Shown one piece after another: positions 61,599-64,000 of a DNA stretch of 64,000 nucleotides; position 1 is the stretch's first letter, and the number at the start of each line of letters is the position of its first letter. Origin of the DNA: an uncultured Clostridia bacterium (GTDB taxonomy: Bacteria > Bacillota > Clostridia > Lachnospirales > Lachnospiraceae); NCBI GenBank assembly GCA_937895705.1, contig CALBKM010000046.1:1-64000 (forward strand), read 5' to 3'. Below the pieces are notes generated by a model. That model was not told the DNA's origin. It did no database searches and saw nothing but the letters and a program-made list of their open reading frames with translations. The translations under genes were made by a program, and so were the position numbers.

Positions 61599-62990
61599 TT
61601 ACTCATCCTGTTTAAGTTCATCAAACATAGCTTTCACCGACGGTGCGTTCTTCGTAAGTTTCTTAATACTCAGCTCATCCGCTTTATTATTTGCAAGACG
61701 AAGATTATTTTCAGAAGAAAGAAGTGCCGCTTTTGTCTTTTGAAGATGGTCTATCGTCTTGTCAATCTCGTCTATCGCCGTTGCAAATTTCTCACTTGCC
61801 AAACGATAGTTACGCGCAAATCCCTCTTTAAAGGCATTCATATTTTCTTCGAAATGAATAATATCCACTTGCTGATTTTTTACTATTTGCAGTTCTTGTC
61901 GATACTGCAAAGAATTTAGTGCTGCATTCCGTAACAAAGTAATCATTGGAATAAAGAACTGTGGACGAATCACATACATCTTCGGATATCTATAGGAAAC
62001 ATCTACAATACCATTGTTGTATAATTCATTGTCAATTTCAAGCAATGAAACAAGAATTGCGTACTCACACCCCTTTTCATTACGGTCCTTGTCCAGCTCT
62101 TTAAAAAAGTCCTCGTTTTTATGTTTTGTAGCAGTAGTATCGGCTTCGTTCTTCATCTCAAACATAATAGAAATAAACTCTGTGCCTTCCTCTCCAAACT
62201 CTTTATAGATGAAGTCACCCTTACTGCCAGTTCTTGCATCATTATCCTTCTCAAAGTAAGCATTTGGGAACGCTGTCATGCGTATAGAGTTGAATTGCGT
62301 AAGGCAATGTTGTTCCAAACTCTCGCCAATCATTTTTGTAGACTGGCGTGCCTTAAAATCCTTGTAATACTCTATTTGTTCATCCTTAAGCTTTAGTTTG
62401 TCTTCATATTGCTCTTTCAAAGATTTCTCACTCAGGCGATTTTCAGCTTCCTTGTTTTTTAATTCTCCCTTGAGATCCGCAAGTTCCATATTTTTCTGAG
62501 ATAATTCTACATTTTTCTTTTCTACAGCTTCCGCAACCGCAAGCCTTTTCACAGTTTCACTATTCTCTAATTTTGCTTGTAGTTCTGCAATTATTTTGTC
62601 TCGTGCCGAAATTTCTGCATCTTTTTGTAAAAGATTCTCTGAATGCTCTTTTACTTCTTTGGAGATTTCCTCATTTTTCTTTTCTAGTGCTTCAGATATA
62701 GCAAGACTTTTCACTGTTTCACTGGCATCTAATTTTGCCTGTAATTCTGCAATCCTACGATCTTTTTCTGTGATTTCTGCATTTTTCTTTGTGATATTTG
62801 CTGTGTATTCTTTTTCCTCTTCCAAACGAATCAACTGGAGCTCTTGCTCTCGCTTAGCATCAATTTCTTGTTTGCGTCGCTCTAGTTCTTTTGCAAATTC
62901 CTTATCACGTACCTGAGTTGCAATCTGGTTGTAATCCTTTTCGTCAACCTGAAAAACTTCTCCACACTTAGGACATTTAATTTCCTGCAT
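61599..62990 (-). CDS. DUF2130 protein (zinc finger, coiled coil, nuclease-like domain)
   Basis: A 463-residue protein with three parts. An N-terminal zinc ribbon (KCPKCGEVFQVDE; only one CxxC is clear) is followed by a long coiled coil, about residues 20-215. The DUF2130 domain covers about 220-440: KMIGESLEQHCLTQFNSI, GSKGDFIYKEF, ISIMFEMKNEADTTATKHKNEDF, matching the D-x(n)-ExK core of restriction-like nucleases (E..K in FEMKNE). The coiled coil contains a 60-residue internal duplication (RRIAELQAKLDASETVKSLA and KIIAELQAKLENSETVKRLA). The ATG at 62990 follows AAAGGAGGG. Function unproven; it neighbours TA and nuclease-like genes. Confidence 0.85.
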   Translation of the reverse strand: MQEIKCPKCGEVFQVDEKDYNQIATQVRDKEFAKELERRKQEIDAKREQELQLIRLEEEKEYTANITKKNAEITEKDRRIAELQAKLDASETVKSLAISEALEKKNEEISKEVKEHSENLLQKDAEISARDKIIAELQAKLENSETVKRLAVAEAVEKKNVELSQKNMELADLKGELKNKEAENRLSEKSLKEQYEDKLKLKDEQIEYYKDFKARQSTKMIGESLEQHCLTQFNSIRMTAFPNAYFEKDNDARTGSKGDFIYKEFGEEGTEFISIMFEMKNEADTTATKHKNEDFFKELDKDRNEKGCEYAILVSLLEIDNELYNNGIVDVSYRYPKMYVIRPQFFIPMITLLRNAALNSLQYRQELQIVKNQQVDIIHFEENMNAFKEGFARNYRLASEKFATAIDEIDKTIDHLQKTKAALLSSENNLRLANNKADELSIKKLTKNAPSVKAMFDELKQDE

Positions 62991-63036
62991 AATATCCCTC
63001 CTTTGTAAATAAATCATCTCTTAATATATTAAGCAA

Positions 63037-63318
63037 TCAAACTTTGCTTAACTTCTCTTTTATGTATCTAACCAATTCCATATCCGTAAAATTTCTTTTA
63101 ATCACACCTCTTCCGGCAGTTGTTCTATAATGTTTCTTAGCTTCTTCATACTCTTTTTCGTTCAAAAACTCCCGCTTAAAGTATAAATCAAAAACTCCGT
63201 CCTCTTTTGTTTCCCACACTTCTAAAATCACGTTTCCCCGACGATTTAATATATTATCCTTATGAATAAAATACACTGCTCTTTTCTGTTCTTCCCCCTT
63301 AATATTAATATTGGTCAT
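63037..63318 (-). CDS. Unrecognised small basic protein
   Basis: A 93-residue soluble, charged protein (isoelectric point likely basic) with no motif I know; blocks include AVYFIHKDNILNRRGNVILEVWETKEDGVFDLYFKREF and GRGVIKRNFTDMELVRYIKEKL. The only ribosome-site-like sequence (AAGGAA) is about 14 bases from the ATG, which is weak. It sits between the DUF2130 gene and the nuclease-like gene and could be part of the same accessory block. It may equally be a mis-called frame; AT-rich codon use matches neighbours. Confidence 0.5.
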   Translation of the reverse strand: MTNINIKGEEQKRAVYFIHKDNILNRRGNVILEVWETKEDGVFDLYFKREFLNEKEYEEAKKHYRTTAGRGVIKRNFTDMELVRYIKEKLSKV

Positions 63319-63443
63319 GTAAATATTTTTAAGTTCCTTCTACAAAATAGCAATTCTGTTCATTAACATATATTCTACCTTCTTCTCTATGTCTTTTTTA
63401 TTTCCTTATCCTTGATAACCCTTTATTTTCCGTATCCTTCCGT

Positions 63444-64000
63444 TTACATGCATCTCGGACACTTTCTAATGGCAACATCACATCCGTTAGCCTCATACTC
63501 AAATCCGCATTCATTACAATGTAGCAAATATGCTAATTGGTTTGCATGATTCCCCGATTTATTTAAACATCCACGGTTTTCTTGATTATTTCGGTTAATA
63601 TATCCTTCTATCAAAGTTTTTCCAACTTTTCTCTTCGTTTGTCCTTGTTCCACTATTTCCTTTTTACTCCCTACATAACCTTTCACACATTTTTTCACCG
63701 GAATAACTGACGGAATGCGATCTTCATCAGTAACAATCGCGTCTAACTCAAATAATTTATTGACTCGAATCGTGTAAGAATTCATACTCGGAACATAACT
63801 TCTATATTGCCAAGCTAACGAACCTGGACCATTATAAATTTCTTGTATTGTTCCAGTTTCTTTATCCAAATATTCCACAAGTAAATATTCCGGTTCCTCT
63901 CGGATCACAATGGACTCTTTCCCCTGAGTTCCTTTTATCTGAACTCTTTTACCATTCACTGCTCCATCATGAGTTTTCTCCGATTGCTTATACAAAGTAA
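63444..64000 (-). CDS. Nuclease-like protein (DUF6998 type) with C-terminal zinc ribbon, 5' end beyond window
   Basis: The last 185 codons or so of a longer gene: the frame stays open to base 64000, so the TTG at 63993-63995 is probably an internal Leu. The block HDGAVNGKRVQIKGTQGKESI (D..VQIK), YLLVEYLDKETGTIQEIYNGPG, then RVNKLFEL and EDRIP follows the DUF6998 pattern, a PD-(D/E)xK-like fold used in restriction enzymes. The tail HCNECGFEYEANGCDVAIRKCPRC is a four-Cys zinc ribbon. Substrate and partner are unknown. Confidence 0.65.
   Translation of the reverse strand, partial: TLYKQSEKTHDGAVNGKRVQIKGTQGKESIVIREEPEYLLVEYLDKETGTIQEIYNGPGSLAWQYRSYVPSMNSYTIRVNKLFELDAIVTDEDRIPSVIPVKKCVKGYVGSKKEIVEQGQTKRKVGKTLIEGYINRNNQENRGCLNKSGNHANQLAYLLHCNECGFEYEANGCDVAIRKCPRCM

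Overview
The window looks like chromosome from a low-to-mid GC Gram-positive anaerobe, most likely Lachnospiraceae (Clostridia). This is inferred from the protein families (CD3324-type regulator, DUF2812, giant flagellin, SpoVB-type flippase, two-gene ABC exporters), from Firmicutes-style ribosome binding sites (AAGGAGG) and from sigma-A promoters of the TTGACA-17-TATAAT kind. Most genes lie on the minus strand. I found no rRNA, tRNA, CRISPR array, transposase or integrase.

Layout. 1-5.1 kb: start of gdhA, a GH31 alpha-glucosidase, a remnant HigA-type antitoxin, an APH-fold kinase, an unknown protein and a CD3324-type regulator. 5.4-12.4 kb: a minus-strand operon of a MutS2-like ATPase lacking the Smr nuclease, an in-frame deaminase-methyltransferase fusion and a two-subunit ABC exporter. 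It sits behind an apparently structured RNA with its own promoter and terminator, and diverges from rqcH (ribosome quality control) at 12.9 kb. 14.7-16.1 kb: a membrane protein and a HisJ-type phosphatase. 16.2-19.8 kb: an accessory block with a GNAT enzyme, a DUF3990/XRE toxin-antitoxin pair with twin operators, and a methyltransferase-GNAT pair behind a leader-peptide attenuator. 19.8-23.8 kb: a SecD-head lipoprotein, an aldo/keto reductase, mnmA and a cysteine desulfurase (tRNA thiolation). 24-28 kb: DUF2812, a flippase, a diguanylate cyclase and a Nudix enzyme. 28.3-35.6 kb: a SEDS-transpeptidase fusion, a U32 protein, zapA, ruvB, ruvA and a zinc-ribbon protein. 35.8-41.2 kb: a YprB-like nuclease, lgt, a lipase-like hydrolase, pepT and a small lipoprotein. 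41.3-47.2 kb: serC-serA and ilvD-ilvB. 47.4-53.3 kb: an MFS carrier with a CE2-type esterase, then a second ABC exporter pair. 53.6-60.4 kb: a kinase-like protein, a tandem paralogue pair, a giant flagellin with a sigma-28-type promoter, and bcp. 60.8-64 kb: Phd/Doc, a DUF2130 protein and a truncated nuclease-like gene, which resembles the edge of a defence or mobile region.

The least ordinary features are two apparent leader/attenuator regions, each upstream of an operon with a methyltransferase (about 12.6-12.85 kb and 19.56-19.80 kb). Others are the deaminase-methyltransferase fusion with a buried ribosome binding site, the MutS2-like/rqcH pairing, the SEDS fusion with a degenerate transpeptidase, and the five-module giant flagellin.
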